Shown: positions 62,684-64,000 of the stretch, one piece after another
Numbering within the stretch: the first letter of the stretch is position 1
How the letters are laid out: each line of letters starts with the position of its first letter
Assembly (NCBI RefSeq): GCF_039543505.1
Contig: NZ_BAABJW010000001.1
Location: 62,001-126,000, forward strand
Origin: Litoribaculum gwangyangense
GTDB taxonomy: Bacteria > Bacteroidota > Bacteroidia > Flavobacteriales > Flavobacteriaceae
DNA length: 64,000 nucleotides
Direction: 5' to 3'
Position numbers and translations under genes: made by a program
The notes under the pieces: model-generated
The model's database searches: none
What the model saw: only the letters and a program-made list of their open reading frames with translations
Told to the model about the DNA's origin: nothing

Positions 62684-64000
62684 ATGATAAAAAATAGCAA
62701 TCCTAATGGCAGACGATCCTTTATTAGAAAAACTTCATTAGCAACCATAGGGATTTCAATCATCCCGCGCCATGTTATGGGAAAAGGGTTTATAGCTCCT
62801 AGTGATAAATTAAACATTGCAGTTATAGGTGCGGGAGGGAAAGGCTATTCAGATATGATGAATGTTTGGAACAACGGTACATCAAATATTGCAGCCATTT
62901 GTGATGTAGACTGGAATAGAGCGGCTAATGCTTTTACACAATTTCCAAAAGCCAAACAATTTAAAGACTACAGAAAACTATTAGAAGATATGAATGAGAT
63001 TGATGCTGTTACTGTATCAACACCAGATCATACCCACGCGGTAATAACTCTAGCCGCTATGCAATTAAATAAAGATGTTTATGTACAAAAACCATTAACA
63101 CATAATATTCATGAGGCCAGAGTCCTTACCGAGGCTGCGAATAAATACCAAATTGTTACCCAAATGGGAAATCAAGGTGCTTCAGGAAAGGGCGTACAGA
63201 CTATGATTGATTGGTTTGATTCTGGAATTATTGGTACTGTAAACCAAGTAGATGTTTGGACTAATAGACCTGTTTGGCCTCAAGGCATAAAAACTCCCAC
63301 TGACAAACCCAGCATTTTAGATAATTTAGATTGGGACACATGGGTAGGACCTGCAAAGTGGGTAGATTATCATCCATTATACCATCCTTTTAAATGGCGT
63401 GGATGGTGGAATTTTGGAACTGGTGCTCTTGGTGACATGGGCTGTCATTTAATGGATCCCCCTTACAGAGTTTTAGGATTGGGTTACCCTACTGAAGTTG
63501 AAAGTAGTGTAGGCTCCATATTCACTCAAGATTGGACACCAGATTATTATCCTGAATCATGTCCTCCATCATCAAGAACACAATTAAAATTTGAAGCTAC
63601 AGAAAAAAATCTTTCTTTCGTGAAACTAAATTGGACTGACGGCGGATTGCGTCCATTTCATCCAGACCTAATTCCAGCAGATCATCCTATTGGTGATGAC
63701 GACAGTTCAAATGGTGTTATTATGATAGGCGAAAAAGGCATAATGACTTGCGGCACTTATGGCAGAAAACCGAAAATTTATTTGAATTCTGGCGAACTTA
63801 TTCTTGCTGAAAATAAAGAAACAAAAGAAGATAATAAATTACCAGAAAACGGTCACCACATGCAATGGGTGGAAGCCTGTAAAGCAGGATTTGGAAGTGA
63901 AGCTCATAAAGCACTAACCTCTTCTTTCGATTTTGCTGGACCTTTAACCGAATCTATTTTAATGGGTAATCTCGCTATTAGAAGTTATAACCTTAGAGAA
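62684..64000 (+). CDS. Tat-exported Gfo/Idh/MocA oxidoreductase, 3' end cut off
   Basis: 439 codons from ATG at 62684 to the window edge, open throughout. NGRRSFIRKTSLA is a twin-arginine signal. The Rossmann fold follows (LNIAVIGAGGKGYSDM), with QKPLTHNIHEA in place of the EKP motif, and GDMGCHLMDPPY near the catalytic region. Like the exported glucose-fructose oxidoreductase of Zymomonas, it probably carries a tightly bound NAD(P) out of the cell. It follows the TIM-barrel gene by nine bases in the plus-strand sugar operon. Confidence 0.88.
   Translation, partial: MIKNSNPNGRRSFIRKTSLATIGISIIPRHVMGKGFIAPSDKLNIAVIGAGGKGYSDMMNVWNNGTSNIAAICDVDWNRAANAFTQFPKAKQFKDYRKLLEDMNEIDAVTVSTPDHTHAVITLAAMQLNKDVYVQKPLTHNIHEARVLTEAANKYQIVTQMGNQGASGKGVQTMIDWFDSGIIGTVNQVDVWTNRPVWPQGIKTPTDKPSILDNLDWDTWVGPAKWVDYHPLYHPFKWRGWWNFGTGALGDMGCHLMDPPYRVLGLGYPTEVESSVGSIFTQDWTPDYYPESCPPSSRTQLKFEATEKNLSFVKLNWTDGGLRPFHPDLIPADHPIGDDDSSNGVIMIGEKGIMTCGTYGRKPKIYLNSGELILAENKETKEDNKLPENGHHMQWVEACKAGFGSEAHKALTSSFDFAGPLTESILMGNLAIRSYNLRE

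Noticed and set aside
1..64000. CRISPR arrays, tRNA/rRNA genes, prophage or intact insertion sequences
   Set aside because: No regularly spaced repeats, cloverleaf genes, transposase or integrase frames were seen on either strand.

Overview
This window comes from a member of the Bacteroidota, most likely a marine Flavobacteriaceae species. The evidence is the low G+C content, the TAnnTTTG-type -7 boxes, starts without Shine-Dalgarno sequences, the gliding gene gldA, a split MetH, a HEPN-tailed sulfite reductase, and an ArgF' acylornithine route to arginine. I found no tRNA, rRNA, CRISPR array, phage or intact insertion sequence. Both window ends cut genes: rlmN on the left and a secreted Gfo/Idh/MocA oxidoreductase on the right.

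1-10 kb: housekeeping genes (rlmN, queA, aroA, a MazG-like gene, dtd, rsgA), then a minus-strand aromatic operon, pheA - aminotransferase - tyrA - DAHP synthase/chorismate mutase. Upstream of pheA is a complete transcription attenuator: a 25-codon leader peptide containing YTYFNNWFYFFF, a competing antiterminator strand, and a perfect terminator hairpin with a U-run. 10-16.4 kb: gldA, pta-ackA, and a small envelope pair (DUF2807 lipoprotein plus PagL-like lipid A deacylase).

16.4-37.7 kb: sulfur and methionine assimilation. A SAM-I riboswitch precedes metH(N)-metH(C)-metF. Upstream of it lies a long sulfate-assimilation operon: DUF2061, cysH, cysD, cysN, sulfite reductase-HEPN, siroheme genes, an FNR, cysE and cysM. 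An Rrf2 regulator sits at its head. A second SAM-I riboswitch precedes metY and an 1133-residue fusion of homoserine O-acetyltransferase, aspartokinase and homoserine dehydrogenase, followed by a MetZ-like sulfhydrylase. These loci together carry aspartate and sulfate to homocysteine, methionine and cysteine.

37.7-52.7 kb: a TPR-like protein of unknown function, leuAB, and an 11-gene arginine-proline operon on the minus strand, from a GNAT (likely N-acylglutamate synthase) to argH. Its ArgF' has Ala at position 90, the residue that separates succinyl- from acetyl-ornithine transcarbamylases, so the acyl group used is uncertain. A 476-bp repeat-like gap separates this region from the next.

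53-64 kb: an accessory, divergently transcribed carbohydrate cluster that looks like a periplasmic 3-keto-sugar pathway. It holds a GMC dehydrogenase with a [3Fe-4S] ligand motif, its Tat-signal gamma subunit, two DUF1080 (3-keto-glycoside hydrolase) lipoproteins, three TIM-barrel isomerase/epimerases, two Gfo/Idh/MocA oxidoreductases and an MFS permease. A palindromic LacI-type site lies between the divergent arms. Several intergenic gaps contain palindromic, REP-like elements.
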